From the NCBI GenBank assembly GCA_030532405.1, contig JAUNLF010000003.1, positions 62,001 to 126,000 on the forward strand: a stretch of 64,000 nt of DNA, read 5' to 3'. The notes under the pieces are model-generated. The model had not been told where the DNA came from, ran no database searches, and saw nothing but the letters and a program-made list of their open reading frames with translations. The position numbers and the translations under genes were made by a program. Below, piece after piece: positions 29,294-37,483 of this stretch (its first letter is position 1; each line of letters opens with the position of its first letter). The stretch is from Actinomycetaceae bacterium (GTDB lineage Bacteria > Actinomycetota > Actinomycetes > Actinomycetales > Actinomycetaceae).

Positions 29294-29599
29294 TTAGTTA
29301 TCGTCGGCGTCATCCTGATCATCGTCAGTGTCGTCGTCATTGTCATCGGCGTCGTCCTGATCGTCCTGATCATCTTGGTCGTCGCCATCATCATCGGCAT
29401 CGTCGACGTCGTCCTGGTCGTCGCCGTCGTCATCCTGATCATCGGCGTCGTCGTTCACGTCGTCTTGGTCATCGTTTTGGGTGATCTCGGTGGCGGGCGC
29501 CTCGGTGGGGTCGGGCTCTTCCGCTCCGGTGGAGCAGCCTGCCAGACCCAGAGCCAAAGCGGCGGTGGACATGAGTGCTAGATATTTTGTATTAGCCAT
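29294..29599 (-). CDS. Asp-rich lipoprotein of unknown function
   Basis: A 101-aa predicted lipoprotein. A type II signal peptide with lipobox LAGC (about 19-22) precedes a short Glu/Pro/Thr linker, and the last 60 residues contain 40 Asp, with the rest mostly Gln, Ala, Gly, Asn and Val; there is no Lys, Arg or Glu in this tail. The pattern is roughly xDD repeated, so the DNA has a 9-bp periodicity built from GAC/GAT codons. I start at ATG 29599 (MANTKYLALM), where the signal peptide begins. The tail would put a dense negative charge on the outer membrane face and could bind Ca2+ or other cations; this is inference. Repeat number may vary between strains. Confidence 0.7.
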   Translation of the reverse strand: MANTKYLALMSTAALALGLAGCSTGAEEPDPTEAPATEITQNDDQDDVNDDADDQDDDGDDQDDVDDADDDGDDQDDQDDQDDADDNDDDTDDDQDDADDN

Positions 29600-29677
29600 G
29601 TAATTGAGTGTTACAAGCTCAAAAACAGATTGCATCTTTTCGTGAAAGATGTCACAGCTCGCCTGAAAAATTTTTTG

Positions 29678-29751
29678 TCGGGGTGGCGGGATTTGAACCC
29701 ACGACCTTCCGCTCCCAAAGCGGACGCGCTACCAACCTGCGCCACACCCCG
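29678..29751 (-). tRNA. tRNA-Pro (anticodon TGG)
   Basis: Minus-strand cloverleaf: acceptor CGGGGTG pairs with CACCCCG, the anticodon loop TTTGGGA gives TGG, and the T-loop reads GGTTCAAATCC. CCA is not encoded. Confidence 0.95.
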
Positions 29752-29847
29752 TGACTGGGTTAATCATAGCCGTATGACCCCTACATTTCACAACTCGGAA
29801 ACTTTCGGGTAATATTCATTTGTCGAAACGGCCCAGCCGGTCGATAC

Positions 29848-29921
29848 GCGAGTGTAGCTCAATGGTAGAGCCTCTGCCTTCCAAGCAGATGGTGCGGGTT
29901 CGATTCCCGTCACTCGCTCCA
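29848..29921 (+). tRNA. tRNA-Gly (anticodon TCC)
   Basis: Acceptor GCGAGTG pairs with CACTCGC, the anticodon loop CTTCCAA gives TCC (Gly, codon GGA), and the T-loop is GGTTCGATTCC. Discriminator T is followed by an encoded CCA at 29919-29921. Confidence 0.95.
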
Positions 29922-29928
29922 ATTAATT

Positions 29929-30414
29929 TTAGAGGACTTCGCTCAAAGCCCCGGTTTTTACGTCGTAGATGAAGCCTCGTAGGTCGCTTGAGTCAACGAA
30001 CGGCGATTGGCGGATTAGCTCCATGCCGTGGCGGACTGATTCTTCAACGTCGGTGAATGCTTCGGAAGTCCAGGACGGCGTTTCTCCGGTTTGTTCGCGT
30101 AGTTCCTGCATGAATTTCGCGTCGTCAACTTTGGACAGGCCGCAGTCGCTGTGTTGCATGAGCATGATGGAACGCGTGCCGAGCGTGCGTTGCGAAATGC
30201 TGAGTGTGCGGATGGTGTCGGACGTGACCACGCCTCCCGCGTTGCGCAGGACGTGCACTTCACCGTTAGAGAGTCCGAGGATCTCGTAGGGATTCAAGCG
30301 GCTATCCATGCATGTCACGACCACCGTCTTCATTGAGGGGATGTGGCCTGCTTCGCCCGGAAAAGATTTCGCGTATTCGTTGTTGTTTGCTAAGAGTTCA
30401 TCAATTGCCGTCAT
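29929..30414 (-). CDS. Beta-class carbonic anhydrase
   Basis: A 161-aa zinc enzyme interconverting CO2 and bicarbonate. Zinc ligands are the Cys of CMDSRLNP, and the His and Cys of HSDCG, with the Asp-Arg pair of CMDSR completing the active site. Length fits the short beta-class (clade D-like) enzymes. I start at ATG 30414 (MTAIDELL). A perfect TATAAT lies 7 nt upstream and no Shine-Dalgarno is present, so the mRNA is probably leaderless. It runs in the same direction as the upstream arsA-like gene but appears to have this own promoter. Confidence 0.92.
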   Translation of the reverse strand: MTAIDELLANNNEYAKSFPGEAGHIPSMKTVVVTCMDSRLNPYEILGLSNGEVHVLRNAGGVVTSDTIRTLSISQRTLGTRSIMLMQHSDCGLSKVDDAKFMQELREQTGETPSWTSEAFTDVEESVRHGMELIRQSPFVDSSDLRGFIYDVKTGALSEVL

Positions 30415-30421
30415 GCTTCGG

Positions 30422-30427
30422 ATTATA
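30422..30427 (-). promoter_or_regulatory. -10 box for leaderless carbonic anhydrase mRNA
   Basis: A perfect TATAAT on the minus strand, then CCGAAGC, then the ATG at 30414. It lies in the 47-nt gap after the arsA-like gene. Confidence 0.6.
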
Positions 30428-30461
30428 GGCACGCCGGTTGCAACGCGTGTGCGACTAGAGT

Positions 30462-31472
30462 CTACGAATTCGTAGCAAAGAGAGCGTGTGCGACGGCCTC
30501 AATCCCATCGATGCCTTGCGGTGCGTCTTGCAAAAGTGGGATTTGACGAATTGGTAGGTTTCGAACTTCGCGTTGTAGTCGTTGCAGTTGTGTGTTTTCG
30601 AGGGCGTGCTTGTGCGCGAGGAACGCGCCGGCGTCTGTAGGGGAGCGGCGGTTTACTATCACGCCGTCTACATGCACGCGCATGTGGTCCAGCTGGTCCA
30701 GTAGGTCTAATGATTCGGCAATAGGCATAGGTTCGGCAATGGTGACGACTGCGAATCCGGCGTCGGATTTTAGTGCGTCACGCAGGCGGCTCATGAGTTC
30801 TTGGCGTCGGATGAGGGCGCGGCGTAGTTCGGATTCTTTCGCGGCCGCGTCACCTGTTTCTTTGGTGCCGACGATTGATCCAAGAATCGCGGAGTACTGG
30901 TCTGACCTTTGTCGCGACTTCAAGAGTTGTTCGGTCCAGGTTGAAAGCTGCTCGGGCATTGTCAGCAAATGTAGCGTGTGGCCTGTGGGGGCCGTGTCAA
31001 AAATGACGACGTCGTATTCTTTGAGGCCGAGTTCAACGTTTTCGGCAACGCGTTCCAAAATGGCGCTCTCGTGCGAGCCCGGAGCGTGGCGTGCCGAATC
31101 CAAATGACGCTTTGCTGGCCCGTGTAATTGTTCTGGAAGGAGCCTTAGCATCTGGTCGTAAACGGCGTCGAAATGCTGGTCAACCACGCGATGCGGGTCG
31201 ATCTCCACGCCGTCGATGAATCCTGTTTCGGACGTTGCTAGCCGCGTGGTCTTATCGTCTAGCTGCGCGTCCCAAAGGTGTCCCAAGTTGTGTGCGGGGT
31301 CAGTTGAAACCAGAAGTACCCGCTCGTTTTGCAGCATTCTTTGATACGCGAGGGCGGAACTGACCGAGGTTTTTCCAACGCCGCCCTTGCCGCCGACAAA
31401 CACTATCTTGCGATCAAGCAGATGAGTGAACGAGTCAGAATCGTGCTGACTGAAGTTGAACTTAGAACTCAT
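30462..31472 (-). CDS. ArsA/GET3-like ATPase
   Basis: A 336-aa single-domain P-loop ATPase of the ArsA/Get3 family. The deviant Walker A is GGKGGVGKTS (near 27-36) and STDPAHN follows as switch; VIFDTAPTGHTLHLL is the switch II/signature segment. There are no arsenic-resistance genes nearby, and the family CxxC or methionine-rich metal site is not obvious, so arsenite export is unlikely. Its place third after cstA and the CC-ending small protein repeats an arrangement I recall from corynebacteria and suggests a shared job, for example maturation or targeting of a partner. That role is inference. Confidence 0.85.
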   Translation of the reverse strand: MSSKFNFSQHDSDSFTHLLDRKIVFVGGKGGVGKTSVSSALAYQRMLQNERVLLVSTDPAHNLGHLWDAQLDDKTTRLATSETGFIDGVEIDPHRVVDQHFDAVYDQMLRLLPEQLHGPAKRHLDSARHAPGSHESAILERVAENVELGLKEYDVVIFDTAPTGHTLHLLTMPEQLSTWTEQLLKSRQRSDQYSAILGSIVGTKETGDAAAKESELRRALIRRQELMSRLRDALKSDAGFAVVTIAEPMPIAESLDLLDQLDHMRVHVDGVIVNRRSPTDAGAFLAHKHALENTQLQRLQREVRNLPIRQIPLLQDAPQGIDGIEAVAHALFATNS

Positions 31473-31590
31473 AATGACACCTAAACCAGGCTGACTTGGA
31501 AATCATGCCTACAGGGGCGCGCGGCAAAGGACGCGCGGCGTAGGAAGTGGGCGCCGCTTGGCAAACAGAGCTCAGCGGCGCCCTCGGAAC

Positions 31591-31887
31591 TTAACAACAC
31601 GAAATGTGGTCAAGTGGCGATCTTGGCATGCCTGCTCGACGGTGCCACTTGTGGAAGTCGTCGAACAGGAAAGGCAGAAGTTCTGCGTTGTAGTAGGCGG
31701 CCGGGTCGGGGATTCCTAACGCTTCGCCGAGCACCACGAGCATGAAGAAGTCGTCTTCGTCCTGCTTGTCACGCGCGATCGGTTGAGCGAATGGGCGGGC
31801 GTAGAACTCTTCGAATCCGCGGCCAATGTCGGCCAGGCGCGCCCGGAAAGTTTGGGCGCGCCCGGCGTTTGTTTCGCGATCAGACAC
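31591..31887 (-). CDS. Cory-CC-star-type small protein ending in Cys-Cys
   Basis: A 98-aa soluble protein, rich in Phe and acidic residues, whose last two residues are Cys97-Cys98 directly before the stop. It matches my recollection of the 'cory-CC-star' family, defined by this ending and by its neighbours. It lies 6 nt after cstA and before the ArsA-like gene, the position that in E. coli is held by YbdD, the small partner of CstA, which as I recall also ends in Cys-Cys. The conserved-looking core is FEEFYARPFAQ, ALGIPDPAAYYN and FHKWHRRAGMPRSP. Metal or redox binding by the terminal pair is inferred. Function is unknown. Confidence 0.75.
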   Translation of the reverse strand: MSDRETNAGRAQTFRARLADIGRGFEEFYARPFAQPIARDKQDEDDFFMLVVLGEALGIPDPAAYYNAELLPFLFDDFHKWHRRAGMPRSPLDHISCC

Positions 31888-31893
31888 GGAAAG

Positions 31894-33618
31894 TTAGACC
31901 TTTTCCGTCTCGTAGTAGGTGAGGTCCGCGTCGGCTTCTTCCGGCGGTTCGGAGTACGCGCGGCGCATCGCGAGGATCGCTTCGATCGCTACCCAGATCG
32001 ACGAAATGATGATGATTATGTCGACGACCATGAGGGCGTAGTCCGGATTCTCGGGGTTCATGAAGCCGCTGACCTGCTTGATTGCGGCCCAGAACGCCAT
32101 CGTGAATACGAGGACTAGCGGGATGATTGCGGGCAGCGGGTTGCTGCGTTTGCGAATCAGGATGACCGCGATGATCGAGAGCGTAAGTGAGGCGAGTAGC
32201 TGGTTTGACGTGCCGAACAGCGGCCAGATACGCAGGCCACCTTCGCCGGAGAGGCCTTGGGAGAACGTCATGCCGATGCCGATGAAGAACACGAGGATAG
32301 TTGCAACGTGTTTGTTGACCTTGATGTTTACGGTGAGTGCAGCTTCTTGGACGACGAAGCGCATTAGGCGCATGCCGGTGTCCATCGTGGTGGCGGCGAA
32401 TAGGACGGCCATGGTTGCGAGGACCGTAGCGGACAGGGAGGCGGGTAGGCCAATGCCTTGCTCCACTAGGTTGCCGCCGCCTTCGACGAAGGCGTTGACG
32501 CCGCCGGCGCCGTATGCGGAGTAAATTTCTTCCCAGCGTGCGACGGTGCCGAAACCGCCCGCAACGGCGAGGATCGTGCCAAGAGAGAGGAGGCCTTCGC
32601 CAACGGCTCCGAAGTAGCCGACGAAGCGGGCGTCGGTTTCTTTATCGAGCTGCTTGGAGGAGGTACCCGAGGCGACGACACCGTGGAAGCCGGAGATAGC
32701 GCCACAAGCAATCGTTACGAACAGTAGTGGAACTAGCGAGGGCGTCCCGTCGGGCACGCTGTTGTTGATCATGGGCGCGACGACGCGGGTGGCGTCGGTG
32801 CTTAGGATCGTGCCGATGATTACGGAAGCGTACAGGAGCGCGAGGGCGATGAATAGCTGTACGCCGTTGATGAAGTCGCGCGGCTGGAGCAGTAGCCAAA
32901 CCGGCAGGGTGGAGGCGATGGCGCCGTACACGAACAGTGCGATGATCCAGAAGGCGTGGGGGCCGATGCCGAGGAAGCCTTCGGGCAGTACGACGGGTAC
33001 TTTGTCTCCGATGAAGATGAGGGCGTACAGGATGACTACGCCAACTACGGTCACCCAGAGCAGGGGTAGTCGCAGGCGGTAGATTGCGATGCCAACGCCG
33101 ATGGCGACGAGGATTGCGCCCCACGCGGGGATGACGGCTGTGGGGGTGGAGATGAACAGGCCGGTGATGACCACTGCGAATGCGGTGACGACCATCAGCA
33201 GCACCATGAAGATGACGATTAGGAAGAGGTATGAGCCGCGCCTTCCGATGTAGCGCGACGCGAGCGATCCTACTGAACGGCCTTTATTCCTTTGCGACGC
33301 CCACAGTGCTCCCATGTCGTGCATGCCGGCGAAGAAAATGGTGCCGATCGTTACCCACAGGAATGCGGGTAGCCAGCCCCAAATGATTGCGACTGCGGGG
33401 CCGACGATGGGGGCCGCGCCCGCGACGGAGGTGAAGTGGTGTCCCCACAAGACGATCTTGTTTGTGGGCACGTGGTCGACGCCGTCATTGAATTCATGAG
33501 CGGGCGTTACGAAAGACTCATCGAGCTTGTAGACCTTGCTTGCTAGGTACTTTGAGTAAACGAAGTAACCGAAGGCCATGATTGCTAAGCCGATGAGCAT
33601 GATCCAAATTGAGCTCAT
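31894..33618 (-). CDS. cstA: CstA-type carbon starvation / pyruvate transporter
   Basis: A 574-aa polytopic membrane protein (about 15 hydrophobic segments) of the CstA family, peptide/pyruvate carriers. The N-terminal HHFTSVAGAAPIVGPAVA and GMHDMGALWASQRNKGRSV segments are diagnostic, and the C-terminal half has GVVASGTSSKQLDKETD. It is the first gene of a three-gene minus-strand operon with the CC-ending protein 6 nt downstream and the ArsA-like ATPase after that. AAGGAGCCC precedes the ATG. The intergenic region above it is AT-rich, with no operator I can name. Confidence 0.93.
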   Translation of the reverse strand: MSSIWIMLIGLAIMAFGYFVYSKYLASKVYKLDESFVTPAHEFNDGVDHVPTNKIVLWGHHFTSVAGAAPIVGPAVAIIWGWLPAFLWVTIGTIFFAGMHDMGALWASQRNKGRSVGSLASRYIGRRGSYLFLIVIFMVLLMVVTAFAVVITGLFISTPTAVIPAWGAILVAIGVGIAIYRLRLPLLWVTVVGVVILYALIFIGDKVPVVLPEGFLGIGPHAFWIIALFVYGAIASTLPVWLLLQPRDFINGVQLFIALALLYASVIIGTILSTDATRVVAPMINNSVPDGTPSLVPLLFVTIACGAISGFHGVVASGTSSKQLDKETDARFVGYFGAVGEGLLSLGTILAVAGGFGTVARWEEIYSAYGAGGVNAFVEGGGNLVEQGIGLPASLSATVLATMAVLFAATTMDTGMRLMRFVVQEAALTVNIKVNKHVATILVFFIGIGMTFSQGLSGEGGLRIWPLFGTSNQLLASLTLSIIAVILIRKRSNPLPAIIPLVLVFTMAFWAAIKQVSGFMNPENPDYALMVVDIIIIISSIWVAIEAILAMRRAYSEPPEEADADLTYYETEKV

Positions 33619-33810
33619 CTTTGGGCTCCTTTATGTACCAGTGGCTTGCGCCAAATTTAGACAGGTTTTGCCTATTCAAGCACAGGCAGAAATGTTTGCA
33701 ACAGATAACATGAATCAAAACTTTAACGCGCGTTTTTAAACAAACGTGTGTTAAGTGTCCTGAAATTTTTAAGATACGAGGACGTGTCTGCCGCTTGGTT
33801 CTGTTACTCT

Positions 33811-34440
33811 ATGGCGGTGTTTACAGCTAATTCCCTTGACGCCCACGCGCGTAAAATTGTTGCGTGGGTTGCGTTCTTGAACCTGGTCGGTTTCATTATT
33901 GAACTGATCGTTGCATCGGTTATTGGTTCGGCAGCACTGTTCGCAGATGCGGCTGATTTCCTTGAAGATTTTCTTATCAACATGCTGGTTGTTACAGCCC
34001 TCGGCTGGTCGGTAGCTAGCCGGCGCAAGGCCAGTTTCGCCCTCGCGGGCCTGATTCTGATTCCCGCGATTGCTGCATTTGGAACTGCGATTTGGAAGAT
34101 GTTCACGGGTGTTGCGCCGGAACCCTACACTCTTTCAGCGACCGCGATCTTGGCGATGGTTATTAACCTGGCGTGTGCGATTTTGCTGATGCGCCTGCGT
34201 GGTGCTGACACCGCGTTGGTGCGCGGCGCTTGGCTAGCCGCGCGCAACGACGTCCTCGCGAACATTCTTATTTTGGCCGCCGGTATTGTGACGATCTTCT
34301 GGCTAAGCCCGTGGCCCGACATCGCTGTAGGACTAGTTATTGGCGTCGTAAACCTGTCGGCCGCTAAGGAGGTTTTCGAGCAGGCCCGTGCGGAAAACCC
34401 CGAGCTTGAACTCGACGACGACGATGATGATGACGACTGA
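33811..34440 (+). CDS. Cation diffusion facilitator-like transporter with Asp8 tail
   Basis: A 209-aa membrane protein with five or six hydrophobic segments and CDF-family features. The second segment has GSAALFADAADFLED, whose Asp-x3-Asp fits the CDF metal site, and a later RNDVLANIL matches the other half of the site as Asp-x3-Asn. The cytoplasmic beta-alpha-beta domain of CDF proteins is missing; the chain ends in a short helix and LELDDDDDDDD, eight Asp in a row. Start ATG 33811 has no clear ribosome site. Probable divalent-cation exporter; the metal is unknown. Confidence 0.75.
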   Translation: MAVFTANSLDAHARKIVAWVAFLNLVGFIIELIVASVIGSAALFADAADFLEDFLINMLVVTALGWSVASRRKASFALAGLILIPAIAAFGTAIWKMFTGVAPEPYTLSATAILAMVINLACAILLMRLRGADTALVRGAWLAARNDVLANILILAAGIVTIFWLSPWPDIAVGLVIGVVNLSAAKEVFEQARAENPELELDDDDDDDD

Positions 34441-34480
34441 ATAATCGTGCGAAAAGCACCCAAAATCCTGTTTCACATTT

Positions 34481-34512
34481 AACGCTCACCGAATTTAAGG
34501 TGAGCGTTATTT
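34481..34512 (+). terminator. Terminator after the CDF-like gene
   Basis: A perfect 10-bp stem AACGCTCACC (34481-34490) with GGTGAGCGTT (34499-34508), loop GAATTTAA, followed by ATTTG. Confidence 0.8.
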
Positions 34513-34628
34513 GTAAACTTTTTTGCACTGTCAACCAATTTTGCGCATCACTTTAAGGGGATATTTGACCCACGCACGATGTCGTGCATCGCACAAACCA
34601 ACCAAGGATGAAAGTGGGAAAGTGCAAA

Positions 34629-35960
34629 ATGGGTAAGAAAGTTGTGATTGTTGGCGCAGGTTTCGCTGGTCTTTCTGCAGCGCGTGAAATGCAGACAGCG
34701 GGCATTGACTACGTGGTTCTAGAAGCGACTAACAGGATTGGTGGCCGCGCATACACCGAAGAACGCATGGGGCGCCCGCTTGAGCTAGGTGCAACTTGGG
34801 TGCACTGGTTCCAGGCGCACATCTGGACCGAAATCATGCGTTACGGCCAGCGTCTAGAAATTGAAGCGTCGCCGGTCGGCAACGATGCGCACTGGATTAC
34901 GGAGGGCAAGGTCGTTAAGGGAACCGAGGACGAGCTTGACGAAAAACTTACCGCCGCGATCCTCGCTACCCACTCGGATACCGAGGAGTACTTCCCGAAC
35001 CCGTACGATCCGCTGTGGGTAATGTCCGAGGATTTTGACGGTCCCGAAGAGGTCCGCGAGCGTTTCATTGCAGACGACTACAAGAGCGCGATTGATGTGG
35101 TTCGCGAGGCCGGATTCGACCAGGAGACGATCGATCTGATTGATGCGTTCTGGTGTGCCGGATACATTGGCGACCCTTACACCGGGTCCGCGCTGATGGC
35201 TAAGCAGTGGGGCGCCCTCTCGGATGGACGTTACCGCCTGATGGAAGACATTACGCTGAAGTGGAAACTGAAGAACGGCATGCAGTCGATCTACAACGGG
35301 ATCGCTAACGATCTGACCGGCGAGATTCGTCTAGAGACGCCGGTTGTAAAGATTGACCACCACGATGAGGGAGTCACCGTCACCACGGAAGCAGGTGAAA
35401 CCATCGAGGCTGACGCGGTGATTTGCACTGCACCGGTGGGCGCGTTGGACAACATCGAGTTCACGCCGCAGCTCCCCGACCCGATCCGTAAGGTCATTAA
35501 CGACAAGTGGAATGCGCAAGGCGCAAAAATCTGGATCAAGATTAAGGGACACCACCGCTTCCTTGGCTACGCGCCCAAGCCGCACAAGATGTCTGTGCTG
35601 CGCTCCGAGTACTTCATGGATGATGACACCACGATTCTTGTTGGCTTTGGATACGACGCGAAGAATGTGGACCTGAACTCGATTGAAGATGCTCAAGAGA
35701 TTGTGAACCAGTGGCGTCCGGACCTTGAGGTCGTGGACACGACGGGTCACGACTGGGTTGCGGACAAGTGGGTAGGCCAGGCGTGGGGCACTGTGCGTCA
35801 GGGCCAGTTCACCGACGGCTGGTCGCATTTCGACAACGTCGACTCCAGGCTCTACTTCGCCGGCTCTGACTATGCGTATGGCTGGCGTGGCGTTTGCGTA
35901 GACGGCGCGCTCGAAAAGGGCATCGGTGTTGCTCGTGAAGTCATAAACGAACTGCGTTAA
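34629..35960 (+). CDS. Flavin-containing amine oxidase
   Basis: A 443-aa FAD-dependent amine oxidase of the monoamine/putrescine oxidase group; it would oxidise an amine to the aldehyde, ammonia and H2O2. The FAD motif VGAGFAGLSAA, NRIGGRAYT and ELGATWVH are at the N-terminus, and GSDYAYGWRG...GALEKG is the C-terminal FAD-binding part. I start at ATG 34629 (MGKKVVIVGAG), preceded by GGGAAAG. The permease and, beyond a regulator, an aldehyde dehydrogenase follow, making a short amine-degradation set. Substrate (putrescine, tyramine or another amine) is not determinable here. Confidence 0.9.
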   Translation: MGKKVVIVGAGFAGLSAAREMQTAGIDYVVLEATNRIGGRAYTEERMGRPLELGATWVHWFQAHIWTEIMRYGQRLEIEASPVGNDAHWITEGKVVKGTEDELDEKLTAAILATHSDTEEYFPNPYDPLWVMSEDFDGPEEVRERFIADDYKSAIDVVREAGFDQETIDLIDAFWCAGYIGDPYTGSALMAKQWGALSDGRYRLMEDITLKWKLKNGMQSIYNGIANDLTGEIRLETPVVKIDHHDEGVTVTTEAGETIEADAVICTAPVGALDNIEFTPQLPDPIRKVINDKWNAQGAKIWIKIKGHHRFLGYAPKPHKMSVLRSEYFMDDDTTILVGFGYDAKNVDLNSIEDAQEIVNQWRPDLEVVDTTGHDWVADKWVGQAWGTVRQGQFTDGWSHFDNVDSRLYFAGSDYAYGWRGVCVDGALEKGIGVAREVINELR

Positions 35961-35974
35961 GACGGGTAAGTGCC

Positions 35975-37459
35975 ATGGCTCTAAACACAGTAACGACGCA
36001 GAATGACGCGACACTAAAGCAAGGCAAACTTGGAACGCTCTCGGTCGCCTTCATGATTATTGCCGCCTCCGCGCCGCTCACGGTGCTGGCTGGTGGCACC
36101 CCAACGAACTATGCCGTGTCAGGACTGCTGGGGGTTCCCCTCAGCTTCCTGTCCTTCGGAGTTATCGTCGGCCTATTCGCTGTCGGATACGGCCGCATGA
36201 GTGCGCACGTGCGCAACTCGGGGGCCTTCTACGAATACGTTTCGCAAGGTCTTGGGCTTCGTCAGGGGATCGCAGCCGCGATTCTTGCACTGGTGGCCTA
36301 CAACCTGATGCAGATCGGCCTGTTCGGAATCTTCGGATTCTCAGCATCGGCTGCGCTCGCGGCTATCACGGGAGTTTCCGTACCGTGGTGGGTCACCGGC
36401 GGTGTTGCGTGGCTTCTGATTGGCCTGCTTGGCGTAAGTAATATCGACGCGTCCGCCAAACTACTTGGCATCCTAGTGACGCTGGAGTTCATCGTAGTTG
36501 CGGGCGTGTCCGTATTCGGATTTATTACCGCGCCGGAGGGCGTTAGCACCGCCCCGCTAGCCCCTTCGGAGTTTGCGGCACCGGGTATCGGTGTGCTGTT
36601 GGTATTCACGATGGCGGCGTTTATGGGCTTTGAATCGGGCGCTATCTACTCTGAGGAGGCGCGCGATCCGGAACGTACAATCTCGCGTGCAACGTACATT
36701 GCCGTTTTCACGGTTGCCCTGTTCTACGCCGGATCAGCGTGGGCAATGGCGGTCGGAATTGGGCCGTCACAAGTGATTGAAAAAGCCCAGATGTACGGTC
36801 CCGACCTCGTGTTCGTGTGGATCGCGGAGTACAGTCCACTTTTGGCAAATACCATTCACGTACTGTTTACAACCTCCATCCTGGCGGCTCTTCTGGCGTT
36901 CCACAACGCGGCTGCACGCTACTTCTTCTCGCTAGGACGCTCCGGCGTGCTTCCGCAGAAGTTCTCAACCACAGCTTCCACGGGTGCGCCGGTTGTCGGA
37001 TCGATTACCCAGTCCGCGCTTTCCTTGCTAGTGGTCGCCGGGTTTGCGCTGGCCGGTAAGGGATCCGAGCTGGGTGAGCTGTACCCCGTCCTCACACTGT
37101 TTACGTGGCTGACGAACGCCGCCGGATTTGGAATCGTGTTCCTCATGACGATCACCTCGTTGGCGATCATGCGTTGGGCGATCAAGAATCACCCCGAGTT
37201 CGGCTTATTCGTAAAGGTCATAGCCCCCGCATTGGCGGCCGTTGGTCTCGCGGTGGTGACGATGTTGATCCTGATGAACTTCGACATCATGATCGGAGAC
37301 ACCGGGCCGTCCTGGCTTGTCTGGCTGATGCCGGGAGTCATCTTAGGTTCGGGCGTGCTCGGCCTGATTTGGGGAGAAGTGCTGATCCGGAAAGGTCGCG
37401 TAGCCGTCTCTTCGGAGGAGGGGCCAAACTATCAGCCGATCGCGGCCCCCACGGTGTAA
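35975..37459 (+). CDS. APC-family amine/amino-acid permease
   Basis: A 494-aa transporter with about 12-13 hydrophobic segments and the APC N-terminal signature (AASAPLTVLAGGTPTNYAVSG), followed by GRMSAHVRNSGAFYEYVSQGLG, common in polyamine and amine permeases. GFESGAIYSEEARDPERTI is the conserved loop between TM5 and TM6. It starts 14 nt after the amine oxidase stop, so the two are co-transcribed, and it should import that enzyme's substrate. A convergent AraC-type regulator follows. Confidence 0.9.
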   Translation: MALNTVTTQNDATLKQGKLGTLSVAFMIIAASAPLTVLAGGTPTNYAVSGLLGVPLSFLSFGVIVGLFAVGYGRMSAHVRNSGAFYEYVSQGLGLRQGIAAAILALVAYNLMQIGLFGIFGFSASAALAAITGVSVPWWVTGGVAWLLIGLLGVSNIDASAKLLGILVTLEFIVVAGVSVFGFITAPEGVSTAPLAPSEFAAPGIGVLLVFTMAAFMGFESGAIYSEEARDPERTISRATYIAVFTVALFYAGSAWAMAVGIGPSQVIEKAQMYGPDLVFVWIAEYSPLLANTIHVLFTTSILAALLAFHNAAARYFFSLGRSGVLPQKFSTTASTGAPVVGSITQSALSLLVVAGFALAGKGSELGELYPVLTLFTWLTNAAGFGIVFLMTITSLAIMRWAIKNHPEFGLFVKVIAPALAAVGLAVVTMLILMNFDIMIGDTGPSWLVWLMPGVILGSGVLGLIWGEVLIRKGRVAVSSEEGPNYQPIAAPTV

Positions 37460-37483
37460 TAACGACTAGGTCTGCATAAGGGG

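Noticed and set aside
29285-29581. Plus-strand ORF coding a string of Val/Ile residues that looks like a membrane peptide
   Set aside because: It is the antisense reading of the Asp repeats (GAC/GAT read as GTC/ATC) and has no ribosome site; the minus-strand lipoprotein explains the sequence.
30462-31472. Arsenite export ATPase
   Set aside because: Single-domain, no arsB, arsR or arsC nearby, and context is cstA and a CC-ending small protein.
34125-34463. Minus-strand ORF with a poly-Ser stretch
   Set aside because: Antisense reading of the Asp8 codons of the CDF-like gene; no start signal and the plus strand has a clear membrane protein.
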